DNA of 64,000 nucleotides, taken from positions 62,001 to 126,000 of the forward strand of contig NZ_VIRM01000018.1 in the NCBI RefSeq assembly GCF_006874475.1, given 5' to 3'. Source of the DNA: Microbispora hainanensis. GTDB taxonomy: Bacteria; Actinomycetota; Actinomycetes; Streptosporangiales; Streptosporangiaceae. Positions 17,105-25,494 of the stretch are shown here, piece after piece. Position 1 is the first letter of the stretch. Each line of letters opens with the position of its first letter. A model generated the notes under the pieces. That model saw nothing but the letters and a program-made list of their open reading frames with translations, was not told the origin of the DNA and did not search any database. Position numbers and translations under genes: made by a program.

Positions 17105-17539
17105 TCAGCGGAAGGCGTAGCACTCCACCTCGGCCCGCCGGCGGGTCAGCCCGCCGCCCACCGACTCCTCGACACAGGCGCGTTGCGGAGCGCTGAGTTC
17201 GAGCACGCCGCAGACGCTGACCCCGGAATAGGTGCGGCAGTCGAGGGCCGGGTTGAACGCGCCCACCCTGTACTGCTCGCGCGCCTGCGTGAGGCAGCGT
17301 TGCCGGACCTCCTTCGTCTTCGCGTAGCGGCATTGGCCGATGAGGATGTCGTACTGCTCCTGGCTCACCTCCTGGCGCTTCACACCCCCTTTGGGCGGCG
17401 CGGGCGCCTGCGGTGCACTCCCGGCCCACTGGCCGGTCCTCGGGTGGCCGCCGGTTTCGGTGGCCACCGACGCGACTGCGGCGACCGTGCCGAGCATGGT
17501 CATCGCAGCGAGCAGGGCGACAGCGACGATCTTTCTCAT
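17105..17539 (-). CDS. Secreted Cys-containing hypothetical protein
   Basis: A 144-residue product with a clear signal peptide (MRKIVAVALLAAMTMLGTVA, cleavage after about residue 30), so it is exported. The mature part has six Cys residues in segments such as LIGQCRYAKTKEVRQRCLTQ, LDCRTYSGVSVCG and AEVECYAF, suggesting three disulfides in a compact helical domain. ATG 17539 is supported by GGAGG seven bases upstream. No known family is recognised. The gene lies alone between convergent and divergent neighbours. Confidence 0.75.
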   Translation of the reverse strand: MRKIVAVALLAAMTMLGTVAAVASVATETGGHPRTGQWAGSAPQAPAPPKGGVKRQEVSQEQYDILIGQCRYAKTKEVRQRCLTQAREQYRVGAFNPALDCRTYSGVSVCGVLELSAPQRACVEESVGGGLTRRRAEVECYAFR

Positions 17540-17799
17540 GGCGATCCTCCCGGTCAGGAACGTACCCACGGGCGAACGGCCGCTCCCTGCGCCGCGCCGC
17601 TCCTCACATGCACGGTCGTGACCAGGCGTCACGCCCGCGCCACGGCCGCACTACACATAGTAAACAGATCATTGCCAAGTGTGACAGAAGACGATCAAGG
17701 GTAGGTGTGGCCACGGAGCCGACGGGGACGGCGTTCGCGCCATTCACACCCGATTCCCGGTTCGAAATCCGGTCATTTCCGATAAGACGGAGCTTTTAC

Positions 17800-18156
17800 G
17801 TGCGATTTGTTCACGCAATCACGACAGGTGCGCTGGTTCTCACCGGGCTCACGGTCACCGGCACGTGCGCGAGCGCGCTGGCCGACGGGGGCCCGCAGAC
17901 CGCGTCCCCAGCCGTCGTCGACGGCTACCAGATCGTGACGCTGCCCAACGCGAACGTGCCGAACTTCACCCGGCGCACCGTCTACTGCCCGCAAGGCAAG
18001 CGCGCCGTGGGCGGCGGCGGCGAGGCGCAGGGCAGCGACGCGGTCCTCGTGGGCAGCTTCCCCACCCCGGACGGCACCGGATGGATCGCCCTCGGCCGGC
18101 AGAACTACTACAACACCGTCGGCATCAGCGTCTACGCCATCTGCGCCAAGGCCTGA
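17800..18156 (+). CDS. Small secreted hypothetical protein
   Basis: A 118-residue exported protein: a hydrophobic signal (ITTGALVLTGLTVTGTCASA) is followed by a roughly 90-residue mature domain with TVYCPQGKRAVGGGGEA and ISVYAICAK. The pattern of CPxGKxxxGGG and a terminal YAIC is seen in small secreted actinomycete proteins of unknown function, and the two Cys probably pair. The GTG at 17800 has GGAG eight bases upstream. A strong terminator follows the gene directly. Confidence 0.75.
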   Translation: MRFVHAITTGALVLTGLTVTGTCASALADGGPQTASPAVVDGYQIVTLPNANVPNFTRRTVYCPQGKRAVGGGGEAQGSDAVLVGSFPTPDGTGWIALGRQNYYNTVGISVYAICAKA

Positions 18157-18165
18157 TCATCGTGC

Positions 18166-18192
18166 AGGGGAGCGGGCGGCGCCCGCTCCCCT
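18166..18192. terminator. Bidirectional rho-independent terminator
   Basis: A perfect 12-bp inverted repeat (AGGGGAGCGGGC and its complement) closes a 3-base loop, with a T-rich tract 10 bases downstream. It sits 10 bases after the secreted-protein stop and 19 bases beyond the stop of the minus-strand pseudogene, so it can serve both. Confidence 0.85.
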
Positions 18193-18210
18193 GTGTCGCT
18201 CCGTTTTTCG

Positions 18211-19040
18211 TCAGGGAGTGCGCAGGCGCGCCGCCGCCGGGCTCGCGGCCGGCCCGATGAAGGCGGCAGAGGCCCCGCCCAGCGCCAGGCGGGCCGGCAA
18301 CGCCGTCGTCCGGCTCTGCCGCGCGGCGCGCGCGAGCCCGCCCACGGTCAGCGTCCCGTCGCACGGCCACTCGTCCGTACGCTCGCCCGACCTGTCCCAC
18401 ACGGCAAGCGGGCCGTCCAGGCGCGCGGCGAGCAGATACTGCAGCGGAGTGCGCGGCAGGAACACCTCCGCGTCGGGCGTCGCACGCCGTACGGCCCGGG
18501 GCAGCACCGGCTCGCGCAGCCGCACCAGCGTGGCGGGCTCGGCACGCTCGACCAGCGCGCGGATGTCCGGTGCGGTCAGGTTCGCCAGCTCCCGTGCCAT
18601 CGAGACGTTCCTCACCAGCACGCGCACCGGTCCGGCCGCGCCGTCCATGCGAGCCAGCGCCCGCTCCGACGTGGCGTCGCAGACGACCTGGTCGGCGAAC
18701 AGGTCGTGCACGCCGGCCACTCCCCCGGCCCGGATCGCCGCCACGGCCGCGGTCAGCGCGCCGGCGCCCGTGGCCGCCTGCCACCGGAGGGCGGGACCGC
18801 AGGCCGCGCACCCCGTCGCGACGGACGCGGACCTGCGGACGTCCGGCTCCCGGCTCTCCCGTCCGCAGTCCTCGCACAGGACGACGGACGGCGGCCCGGC
18901 CGCGGGCGGGCGGCAGTCGTCGCAGCAGACGAGCGGGGATACAGATACCTGCGGCCGGCCCGGTCGAACAGCTCACGCACGCAGGCCGCACAGAGCCCCC
19001 GCCCACTTCGCCGAGCGCCGGGGGAAGCGGAGATGACCAT
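18211..19040 (-). pseudogene. Frameshifted HypF-like fragment (zinc fingers plus YrdC-like domain)
   Basis: Two frames join into one protein-like sequence. From ATG 19040, GLCAACVRELFDRAGRRYLYP matches the first HypF zinc finger. After a frame change near 18935-18938, where a run of four G's (C's on the coding strand) looks one base short, the text continues as LVCCDDC, LCEDCG and GCAACGPALRW, the other CxxC pairs. A YrdC-like domain follows with VAGVHDLFADQVVCDATSERA, VLVRNVSMARELANL and VFLPRTPLQYLLAA. HypF is a carbamoyltransferase for NiFe-hydrogenase maturation. The acylphosphatase and Kae1-like parts are absent and no other hyp gene is nearby, so this is a remnant or a divergent paralog. 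Confidence 0.7.
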
Positions 19041-19105
19041 GGAAGCGGCACTGCCCCCGGCCTGCCCCTCTAATCACGGCCGTCACACCGATGCCGTGCG
19101 GCCCC

Positions 19106-19660
19106 TCAGCCGTCGGCGAGGGCGCGCAGGGCCGGGCGGAGCGTCTCGGCGATCCGTTCCGGGGACGCGTCGCGCAGGGCCGTGAGGCCGAGCAGCTGAT
19201 GGGCGATCGTCACGCCCAGCATCGTGCTGACCATCAGGGCCGCCCGCAGCTCGGCGTCGCCGGCGTCGAGCGCGCCCGCCAGTTGCGCCACCTGCGCGTC
19301 GAGCCTGCCGCGCACCTCCTCGGCGGCGTCAGGATGGGTGAGCATGGAGCGCATCATCGCCACAGTCGCCTGCGGCAGCGGCCCCATCTTCATGCCGATC
19401 CTGCCCAGCAGCTCCTCGACCGGCTCCAGCTCGCCGTCGAGCGGCGGGATCGACGGGATCCGCACGGCCTGCTCGAACAGCTCCTGCTTGGACCCGAAGT
19501 ACTGCATGACCAGGGCCGGATCGACCTCGGCGGCGGCCGCCACGGCCCGGATCGTGGTGCGCTGGAAGCCGCGCTCGGCGAAGATCGCGCGCGCGGCCGA
19601 CAGGATGCGCTCCTCGCTGCGGCGCCGGCGCTCTGCCCGGCTCGTCGGCGTCCCCTCCAC
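19106..19660 (-). CDS. TetR/AcrR family regulator
   Basis: This 184-residue repressor has the TetR helix-turn-helix at about 15-60: EERILSAARAIFAERGFQRT, then IRAVAAAAEVDPALVMQYFG. The C-terminal domain is helical and would bind an unknown ligand (MMRSMLTHPDAAEEVR, MLGVTIAHQLLGL). It diverges from a SnoaL-like gene. Two overlapping palindromes lie between the genes, just downstream of a good promoter, and are the likely operator. Confidence 0.9.
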   Translation of the reverse strand: MEGTPTSRAERRRRSEERILSAARAIFAERGFQRTTIRAVAAAAEVDPALVMQYFGSKQELFEQAVRIPSIPPLDGELEPVEELLGRIGMKMGPLPQATVAMMRSMLTHPDAAEEVRGRLDAQVAQLAGALDAGDAELRAALMVSTMLGVTIAHQLLGLTALRDASPERIAETLRPALRALADG

Positions 19661-19678
19661 GCGTCGACTCTACCGGTG

Positions 19679-19729
19679 TTGACCCGATCGGCCCGTTCGC
19701 TCTACAGTCGTTGAGTCAACAACTGTTGA
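19679..19729 (+). promoter_or_regulatory. Promoter with TetR-type operators for the SnoaL-like gene
   Basis: TTGACC (19679-19684) and TACAGT (19703-19708) are separated by 18 bases. Directly downstream lie GTTGAGTCAAC (19710-19720) and TCAACAACTGTTGA (19716-19729), two overlapping palindromes that would cover the transcription start. Confidence 0.6.
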
Positions 19730-19750
19730 GCGAAGCCCCGAGCGATCGGA

Positions 19751-20212
19751 ATGAACGAGATGCCACTCACCCCACGCGAGGTCCTGGCCCGCTATCACCG
19801 GGCGATGGCCGGCAGGTCGGCCGACGACCTCGCCGACCTCTACGCCGCCGACGCCCTGCACACGTTCCCGTTCCGGACGCCGCTGTTCCCCGCCCGCCTG
19901 GAGGGACGGGAGGCGGTCCGCGCCCTCTATCGGGCGGCGTGGGGCGCGACCCCCGTGCGGATCGCCGAAATCCACGACGTCGTCGTCCACGAGGCGGCCG
20001 ACCCCGAGGTCGTCATCGGGGAGTGGGAGGGCACCGGCACGATCGAGCCGGACGGCCGGCCGTTCCGGGCCACGGGCCTGCTGACCCTGCGCGTACGGAA
20101 CGGCGAGATCGTGGACGCACGCGACTACATGGACGTGTTCGGCACCTACAACGCGATGGGCCGGCTGAAGGACGTCGTGGCCGCCGCGGAGAGCGCCACG
20201 GCCACGGGCTGA
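19751..20212 (+). CDS. SnoaL-like/NTF2 family protein
   Basis: A 153-residue cone-shaped NTF2-fold protein: a helical start (REVLARYHRAMAGRSADDLA) followed by DLYAADALHTFPFRTP and beta strands including EVVIGEWEGTGTI and GEIVDARDYMDVFGTYNAMG. This family includes polyketide cyclases, dehydratases and many proteins of unknown activity. The start is ATG 19751 or 19760. It is transcribed away from a TetR gene and probably controlled by it. The substrate is unknown. Confidence 0.85.
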   Translation: MNEMPLTPREVLARYHRAMAGRSADDLADLYAADALHTFPFRTPLFPARLEGREAVRALYRAAWGATPVRIAEIHDVVVHEAADPEVVIGEWEGTGTIEPDGRPFRATGLLTLRVRNGEIVDARDYMDVFGTYNAMGRLKDVVAAAESATATG

Positions 20213-20252
20213 TCGGGGTCACCCGTCCGCGAGCGCGGCCACAATGGTGCCC

Positions 20253-20768
20253 ATGACGATCTCGGGGACCGTGGTCCGCCGGGCGGAAGCGGCGGACGCC
20301 GCGGCCCTCGTCCGCCTGCGCGCCGTGATGCTGGAGGACATGGGGGCGGACGTCGGAGACGAGAGCGCGCCCTGGCGGGCGGCGGCCGAGGCGTGGTTCA
20401 GCCGGCGGCTGAGCGATCCGGGGGACTTCGCCGCGTTCGTGGTGGACGACCCGGAGCTCGGCGTGGTGAGCTGCGCGGCGGGCACCTGTGACTCCCACGC
20501 GCCGGGGCCGACGAACCCGAGCGGCCTGCAGGGCCACGTCTTCAACATCTGCACCGACCGGCGCCGCCGCCGGCTCGGCCTCGCCCGCGCCTGCCTCGAC
20601 GCGCTGCTCGCCTGGTATCGCACCGAGACGGAGGTCCGGACGATCGACCTCAACGCCACGTCGTACGGGATCGAGCTCTATCAGTCCCTCGGGTTCGGCG
20701 CGCCCCGCTATCCGGCTCTCCAGCTGCGGCTGGGCCCGCCGCTCGGCCGCGGTTTCGCCGCTCGCTAG
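20253..20768 (+). CDS. GNAT family N-acetyltransferase
   Basis: This 171-residue acetyl-CoA-dependent acetyltransferase shows VVRRAEAADAAALVRLRAVM at the N-terminus, the acetyl-CoA binding loop DRRRRRLGLARACLDALLAW and a C-terminal LNATSYGIELYQSLGFG, the usual GNAT end. ATG 20253 is preferred to ATG 20244. Its stop overlaps that of the convergent second GNAT gene by three bases (CTAG). The substrate is unknown. Confidence 0.88.
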   Translation: MTISGTVVRRAEAADAAALVRLRAVMLEDMGADVGDESAPWRAAAEAWFSRRLSDPGDFAAFVVDDPELGVVSCAAGTCDSHAPGPTNPSGLQGHVFNICTDRRRRRLGLARACLDALLAWYRTETEVRTIDLNATSYGIELYQSLGFGAPRYPALQLRLGPPLGRGFAAR

Positions 20769-21646
20769 AGGTCGAGCCGGTAGCGCACGGTGCGGTGCGT
20801 CGGCACGTAGCCGAACGCGTCATTGATGGCCCGCATGTGCGCGTTGCCGTCGGCGGTGTCGGCGAGCAGCCCGCCGAGGTCCGGGTGGCGTTCCCGGACC
20901 AGCCGGATCATCTCGGCCTTCATCCAGCGGCCGAGGCCGCGCCCGCGGTGCTCGGGAAGGACGCCGGTGCCGTAGTGCTGGCCGTCGCCCTTGCCGTCGC
21001 CCGCGACCACCAGCTCGGTGAAGCCCATGATCGTCCCGTCGGCCTCGTCGACCGCCGCGACGGTGTGCAGGAGCTCGCCGCGCCGCGCTATCGCCTCGGC
21101 GGCGGCCCTGACCCGGGCGACGTCCCAGGGCGCCGGCCTGTAGTCGAGGCCGTCCATCGGCATGTCGTCCATGGCGCGGCGGGACGCGGCGAATGTCTCG
21201 GCCAGCTCGTCCGGGACGACGCCCTCCCAGGAGACCAGCCGATATCCCGGATGCGGTTCCGCGAGGGCCGCGGCGACGACGGCGGGGTCCACACCGGCCA
21301 GCGGCAGGCGGGTGAACGTCAGGCCCAGCGCCGGGCGGAAGCCCCGCGCGGCCAGGAACGCCTCTCCGGGGGCGCCGGCCACCGCCTCCGCGGTAACACA
21401 CCGGCGGCCCTCCTCACGCGCCGCCGCCAGGGCCGCGGCGAGCAGGCGCGACCCCACCCCGGCACGGCGCTCGGCCGGATGGACGTGCAGGTCGAGCTCG
21501 GCGAGATGCTCGTGCCCGGCGGCGGTGAACAGGCGCAGGTACGCCGATCCCGCCGGTGCGCCGTCGGGCCGGGCGGCCAGCCAGGCCAGGCGGTGGCTCG
21601 ATGTGCCGGTGTGCGGATCGACCAGACGGGTCAGCTGCGAAGACAT
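20765..21646 (-). CDS. Double-domain GNAT acetyltransferase
   Basis: This 293-residue protein carries two GNAT units. The first (about 1-145) has HPAERRAGVGSRLLAAALAAA as the acetyl-CoA loop. The second (about 150-293) has VLPEHRGRGLGRWMKAEMIR and ends with NAHMRAINDAFGYVPTHRTV. This tandem form is common in actinomycetes and is related to mycothiol synthase and aminoglycoside-type acetyltransferases, usually with one active unit. ATG 21646 is chosen to start at MSSQLTRLV. No substrate can be assigned. Confidence 0.85.
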   Translation of the reverse strand: MSSQLTRLVDPHTGTSSHRLAWLAARPDGAPAGSAYLRLFTAAGHEHLAELDLHVHPAERRAGVGSRLLAAALAAAREEGRRCVTAEAVAGAPGEAFLAARGFRPALGLTFTRLPLAGVDPAVVAAALAEPHPGYRLVSWEGVVPDELAETFAASRRAMDDMPMDGLDYRPAPWDVARVRAAAEAIARRGELLHTVAAVDEADGTIMGFTELVVAGDGKGDGQHYGTGVLPEHRGRGLGRWMKAEMIRLVRERHPDLGGLLADTADGNAHMRAINDAFGYVPTHRTVRYRLDL

Positions 21647-21689
21647 GAGCGCACACCGTAGCTTTCCGCCCACTCGCCGATCAACAGGG

Positions 21690-22139
21690 TTAGCGGAACT
21701 CCTGCGACGGCAGGGCGGACAGGATCCGCAGCACCCGCACGAACGCCTCCCTGTCGTCGTCGGGCAGCCGGGACAGCAGCCGTTCCTCCATCCGGCGGAT
21801 GCCCGCCTGGGCCGCGTCCCGCAGGCGGCGGCCCTCCGGGGTGATGGACAGGAGCCGCACGCGGCGGTCGGCCGGGTCCGGGCTGCGCTCGATCAGCCCT
21901 CTGCGCTGGAGGTCGTCCAGGACGCGGATGATGCGTGTCTTGTCCGCGCCGATCGACTCCGCCAGCGCGGCCTGCGTGCGCACGGGCCGTTCGTCGAGGC
22001 CCAGCAGCACGCCGTACGCCCACATCGACAGGCCGTGCTCCCGCAGGATCGGCGTCTCCGCGGCCATCAGCGCCCTGGTCAGGGGGATCGCCATCGCGGC
22101 GAGATCGGGGCGGTCGGGCATGCCCCACAGCTTAGACAT
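21690..22139 (-). CDS. MarR family regulator
   Basis: A 149-residue winged-helix regulator: LDERPVRTQAALAESIGADKT contains the recognition helix, IIRVLDDLQRRGLIERSPDPADRRVRLLSI the wing with the typical DxRxR motif, and MEERLLSRLPDDDREAFVRVLRIL the dimer helix. The start may be ATG 22139 or 22121. It diverges from a TIGR03086-type gene, and an imperfect inverted repeat lies between the two starts, so it likely represses that gene and itself. Confidence 0.9.
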   Translation of the reverse strand: MSKLWGMPDRPDLAAMAIPLTRALMAAETPILREHGLSMWAYGVLLGLDERPVRTQAALAESIGADKTRIIRVLDDLQRRGLIERSPDPADRRVRLLSITPEGRRLRDAAQAGIRRMEERLLSRLPDDDREAFVRVLRILSALPSQEFR

Positions 22140-22150
22140 TGACAGAAAAT

Positions 22151-22179
22151 AAGCGTGCGCATATCGTCTGCGTGCGCTT
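22151..22179. promoter_or_regulatory. Possible MarR operator
   Basis: AAGCGTGCGC (22151-22160) and GCGTGCGCTT (22170-22179) form an imperfect inverted repeat, with 8 of 10 pairs matching, in the 56-base gap between the MarR start and the divergent gene. Confidence 0.4.
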
Positions 22180-22195
22180 ACGATTTGGAGGAGAG

Positions 22196-22831
22196 ATGGA
22201 CATCCGGGAGCTGGACCGGCGGGCCGTGCAGGCGAGCGTCGACATCGTGGCCGAGGTGCGGCCGGGCGACCTGGCGCGCCCGACCCCCTGCGCGGGCTGG
22301 ACCCTGGGCGGCCTGCTCGCGCACATGACCGCCCAGCACCTCGGCTTCGCCGCGGCGGCGGAGGGCCGCGGAGCCGACCTCGACGTGTGGCGGGAGCGGT
22401 CCGCCCCCGATCCGGTCTGGGCCTACGCCGCGGCGGCCGAGCGCGTCACCGCCGCGTTCGCGGTCGAAGGGGTGCTCGACCGCGGGTTCGTCCTCCCCGA
22501 AGTGGGGGTGGACGCGCCGTTCCCGGCCGTGCAGGCCATCGGGTTCCACTTCATCGACTATCTGGTCCACGGGTGGGACGTCGCCCGCGCACTGGGGATC
22601 GCCTACGACCCCGCGCCCGACCTCGCCGAGGCCGCCTGGCCGATCGCACTGGCGGTGCCGGACGGCGACTATCGCGAAAGGCCGGGCGCGGCGTTCGCGC
22701 CGAGCGTGCCTGCCGCTCCCGGCGCCTCCCGCTTCGACCGGATCCTCGCCCGCCTCGGCCGGACCCCCGCTCCCGCTCCCGCTCCCGCTTCTGCTCACGG
22801 TCACGATCACGGGAGCAGCAGACCCCAGTAG
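22196..22831 (+). CDS. TIGR03086-type metal-binding protein (DinB/maleylpyruvate isomerase superfamily)
   Basis: This 211-residue four-helix-bundle protein starts at ATG 22196, four bases after GGAGGA. The segments LARPTPCAGWTLGGLLAHMTAQH, HFIDYLVHGWDVARALG and the C-terminal FDRILARLGRTP are characteristic of the mycothiol-dependent maleylpyruvate isomerase-like group, whose metal ligands are His residues such as H107-type positions. An unusual tail, PAPAPAPASAHGHDHG, is rich in Pro, Ala and His. The last 25 bases overlap the convergent hydrolase gene. The function is unknown; it is probably MarR-regulated. Confidence 0.85.
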   Translation: MDIRELDRRAVQASVDIVAEVRPGDLARPTPCAGWTLGGLLAHMTAQHLGFAAAAEGRGADLDVWRERSAPDPVWAYAAAAERVTAAFAVEGVLDRGFVLPEVGVDAPFPAVQAIGFHFIDYLVHGWDVARALGIAYDPAPDLAEAAWPIALAVPDGDYRERPGAAFAPSVPAAPGASRFDRILARLGRTPAPAPAPASAHGHDHGSSRPQ

Positions 22832-24264
22832 AGCGCCCACGGCAGGAACAGTGCGCCGCCGCCCAGCAGCAGCCCGAGACGGAGCCGCTCACCCCTGGTC
22901 CCGGCCCGCCGCCACGCCAGGACGGTCCGTACGGAGGCGGCCACGGTCGTCAGCGCCAGGGCCTGCAGGGCCAGCCAGACGACCGGGCGGCCGAGCAGCA
23001 CCGGCCCCGGCGCGGCCAGCTTGCCCCCGGTCATGAGCAGATAGAACAGGAAGGCGAACGACCCGAGCACCGCCACCAGCCCGGCGGCGCTGACCACACG
23101 CGGCGCGGCCGGCGGGGCCGTACGGGCCCGCCCGCGCAGCCGCCGGACGAGGGCGGTCACCGGGTAGGCGGCGAACGCGGCGATCAGCAGCAGCATCGCG
23201 GCCAGCTGCACCGTGGCCGACTCCCACGGCGCCGGACGGTCCACCGGCACGGTGGACGACGCCTGCTCGGGCGCGGGGCCCGAGACGCTCGCCAGCGGCG
23301 GCCGCCCCGCGACGACCTCGCGGACCCAGGAGCCGACGAGGTCGGCGTACCCGGGGGCGAGGGCGGGAAGCCGGGTGACGCCGCCGTCGGGCGTGAGGTG
23401 GGCGGCGTGGTCCGCCCCCGGGAAGAACCGGAACGTGTAGTGCCGGTTGCCGCCCTTCTCCAGGGCCCGCGCGAAGATCGGCGGGGTCTCCTCCGGCGGC
23501 GTCAGCAGGTCGTGGACTCCCCAGACGGCGAGCACGGGCTGCCGCACCGCGGCGAGGGCCGGCTCGGGGTCATACCAGGGCTCGGGAAACAGGCCGCCGT
23601 CGGCGATCGCCCGATACAGGGCCGGCTCGGTCCGGTCCACCAGCGATCCCGCGACCCCCGCCTTGCGCAGGCCGGCGGCGACGGCCCAGGTCTGCTGGCG
23701 CAGTGGCGGGAGCGCGTTGGCGCCGACGACCACGACGAACGCGACGTCCCGCGATCGGGAGGCGGCGAGTGGCGCGACCCAGCCGCCCTCACTGAGCCCC
23801 CAGACACCCACCTTCGCCGGGTCCACGCCCGGCTGCGACCGCAGCGCGGCCACCGCGCCCAGCGCGTCGTCGGCGAGCGCGGAGTAGGAGCGGTGGAAGG
23901 TCGAGTAGCCCTCCGATCTCTTGTCGTAGACGAGCACGGACATGCCCGTGCGGGCGAACGCCACGGCTTCGCCCATCAGTTTGGTGCGCGGCGTGCCGGT
24001 GCCCGCCCCGTGGACGAGCACCATGCCGGGGCGCCCGGGTGCCGCCTTCGCCTGCGACAGCACGGTGCCGTGCAGGGTGAGGCCGCCGCTTCCGGCGAAA
24101 CTCACGTCTCTTCCGGTCAGATCGGCGGGAACGGCGACCGCCTCCCCGATGGCGGGGGACGGCGGGGCGGCGGCAGCCGCAGTGGCGGACGGTGGACCGG
24201 CAGCCGCCGCGGGGGCCGCCGTCAGGGTGAGAGCGAGGCCGATGGCCAGAGCGATTCGACGCAT
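22807..24264 (-). CDS. Secreted/membrane alpha/beta hydrolase
   Basis: A 485-residue protein with a signal peptide (ALAIGLALTLTAAPAAAAG), an extracytoplasmic alpha/beta-hydrolase domain and a C-terminal membrane part. The hydrolase shows MVLVHGAGTG (oxyanion hole), VGVWGLSEGGWVAPLAA (nucleophile elbow GLSEG), and VWGVHD and FFPGADH for the acid and histidine. At least three hydrophobic helices follow (AAMLLLIAAFAAYPVTALV, LVAVLGSFAFLFYLLMTG, LQALALTTVAASV). The domain is therefore tethered to the outer face of the membrane. It diverges from an ArsR-like regulator with a clear operator between. The substrate, possibly an ester or peptide, is unknown. Confidence 0.85.
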   Translation of the reverse strand: MRRIALAIGLALTLTAAPAAAAGPPSATAAAAAPPSPAIGEAVAVPADLTGRDVSFAGSGGLTLHGTVLSQAKAAPGRPGMVLVHGAGTGTPRTKLMGEAVAFARTGMSVLVYDKRSEGYSTFHRSYSALADDALGAVAALRSQPGVDPAKVGVWGLSEGGWVAPLAASRSRDVAFVVVVGANALPPLRQQTWAVAAGLRKAGVAGSLVDRTEPALYRAIADGGLFPEPWYDPEPALAAVRQPVLAVWGVHDLLTPPEETPPIFARALEKGGNRHYTFRFFPGADHAAHLTPDGGVTRLPALAPGYADLVGSWVREVVAGRPPLASVSGPAPEQASSTVPVDRPAPWESATVQLAAMLLLIAAFAAYPVTALVRRLRGRARTAPPAAPRVVSAAGLVAVLGSFAFLFYLLMTGGKLAAPGPVLLGRPVVWLALQALALTTVAASVRTVLAWRRAGTRGERLRLGLLLGGGALFLPWALYWGLLLP

Positions 24265-24279
24265 ATTGCCGAAGCTAGT

Positions 24280-24313
24280 CTGCAGAGACTTCTCGGCAAA
24301 GCGATCTCTGCAG
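24280..24313. promoter_or_regulatory. Operator-like inverted repeat
   Basis: CTGCAGAGA (24280-24288) and TCTCTGCAG (24305-24313) form a perfect 9-bp inverted repeat with a 16-base spacer, placed between the divergent hydrolase and HTH genes. It is a natural binding site for the encoded winged-helix regulator. Confidence 0.6.
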
Positions 24314-24334
24314 ATATCGTTCTGGAGGACTAGG

Positions 24335-24907
24335 GTGATCCTCATGGAGGACGAGGAGCCGTTCCTGCTCGACGATCCGGGCCGACTCAAGGCGCTGGCC
24401 CACCCCATGCGGCGGCTCATCCTGCGCCACCTCGCCATCCACGGGCCGGCGACCTCCACGACGATCGGCGAGCTGCTCGACGCGAAGACCGGCACGACCA
24501 GCTATCACCTGCGCCAGCTCGAGAAGTACGGCTTCATCGAGGAGATCCCCGAGCGTTCGGGCGGCCGGGAGCGCTGGTGGCGGAGGGCGCGGACGCCACG
24601 CGACCTGCGCGCGCCGGCCCCCGCGCAGCTCGCCCCCGAAGACCGCCCGGTGCTCGAGGAGTTCCATCGCGTCGGCTTCGAGGAGGACCGGGCGCTGCTC
24701 GAACGCTTCCCCGAGGCCTACCGGCGCGACCCCGAGTGGGCCAACGGCTCGCGCGGTCTCGGTTGGATGACCAAGGAAGAGTTCGCCGAGTTCTTCGACG
24801 CCTACATCGCGCTGCTGCTGAGGTACAGCCACCGGGCGCAGGACGCGCCGCCCGGCGCCCGGCCCCTGTACATCCGGATGTTCGCCCTCCCCGCCGACGA
24901 GTCCTGA
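24335..24907 (+). CDS. ArsR-like winged-helix regulator
   Basis: A 190-residue regulator: an N-terminal winged helix with LKALAHPMRRLILRHLAIHG and GELLDAKTGTTSYHLRQLEKYG, which is the HTH of the ArsR/DUF5937-like group, then a helical C-terminal part (EFHRVGFEEDRALLERFPEA, WMTKEEFAEFFDAYIALLLR). GTG 24335 is favoured because GGAGG lies seven bases upstream. It diverges from the membrane-anchored hydrolase and probably represses it. Confidence 0.85.
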   Translation: MILMEDEEPFLLDDPGRLKALAHPMRRLILRHLAIHGPATSTTIGELLDAKTGTTSYHLRQLEKYGFIEEIPERSGGRERWWRRARTPRDLRAPAPAQLAPEDRPVLEEFHRVGFEEDRALLERFPEAYRRDPEWANGSRGLGWMTKEEFAEFFDAYIALLLRYSHRAQDAPPGARPLYIRMFALPADES

Positions 24908-25049
24908 GTCCCCCTGGACTCACGCGGCCCAGCCCGCGAGCTGGGTTATCGTGAAAATGCCGTCAATGGACGCCAATGTCCGGATTAGTCATGCCGGCAC
25001 CGCGCATGCGTACCGACGGCCGCTCTCGTCAGGAGGAAGGGAACGTCCG

Positions 25050-25487
25050 ATGTCCGAAGTGCTCCTAGCCGTGGACAGGCTGAGGCAGGCCATCAACCGT
25101 CATGACCTCGACGCCTTGGCGCAGTGCTTCGACGAGCGGGCCGTTCTGGTGTCCCCCGACGGCATCGCCGAGAGCAGGGAGGAGATCGCCTCCTATTACG
25201 GCCAGTGGCTGGAGGCGTACCCCAACATGGTGATCACTCCGCAGTCGGTGACCATGTTCGGAGACACCGTGGCGGCGGAGTTCACCATCACCGGCACCCA
25301 CAAGGGGCCGCTCCTCTTCCCCGGCGGGGAGGTTCTCGAGGCGACCGGGCGGCCCGTCATCCTGCGCTCATGCAGCTTCTCCACTGTGGAGGACGGGCTG
25401 ATCCTCAGTCACCGGCTCTTCTACGACCAGTTGGAGGTGGCGGCCCAGCTCGGCGGCCGTCTCTCTCTCGACGGCAACGCCCCGTAG
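25050..25487 (+). CDS. NTF2-like (SnoaL/DUF4440 type) protein
   Basis: This 145-residue protein begins at ATG 25050, 14 bases after AGGAGG. It has the NTF2 pattern: LRQAINRHDLDALAQCFDERAV, then strands with TVAAEFTITGTHKGPL and DGLILSHRLFYDQLEVAAQLG. Family members bind small hydrophobic ligands or act as cyclases or isomerases; this one resembles predicted ester-cyclase/ketosteroid isomerase-like proteins. There is no obvious partner: it lies between the HTH gene and a convergent Lnt. Confidence 0.8.
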   Translation: MSEVLLAVDRLRQAINRHDLDALAQCFDERAVLVSPDGIAESREEIASYYGQWLEAYPNMVITPQSVTMFGDTVAAEFTITGTHKGPLLFPGGEVLEATGRPVILRSCSFSTVEDGLILSHRLFYDQLEVAAQLGGRLSLDGNAP

Positions 25488-25494
25488 TGCTCCG

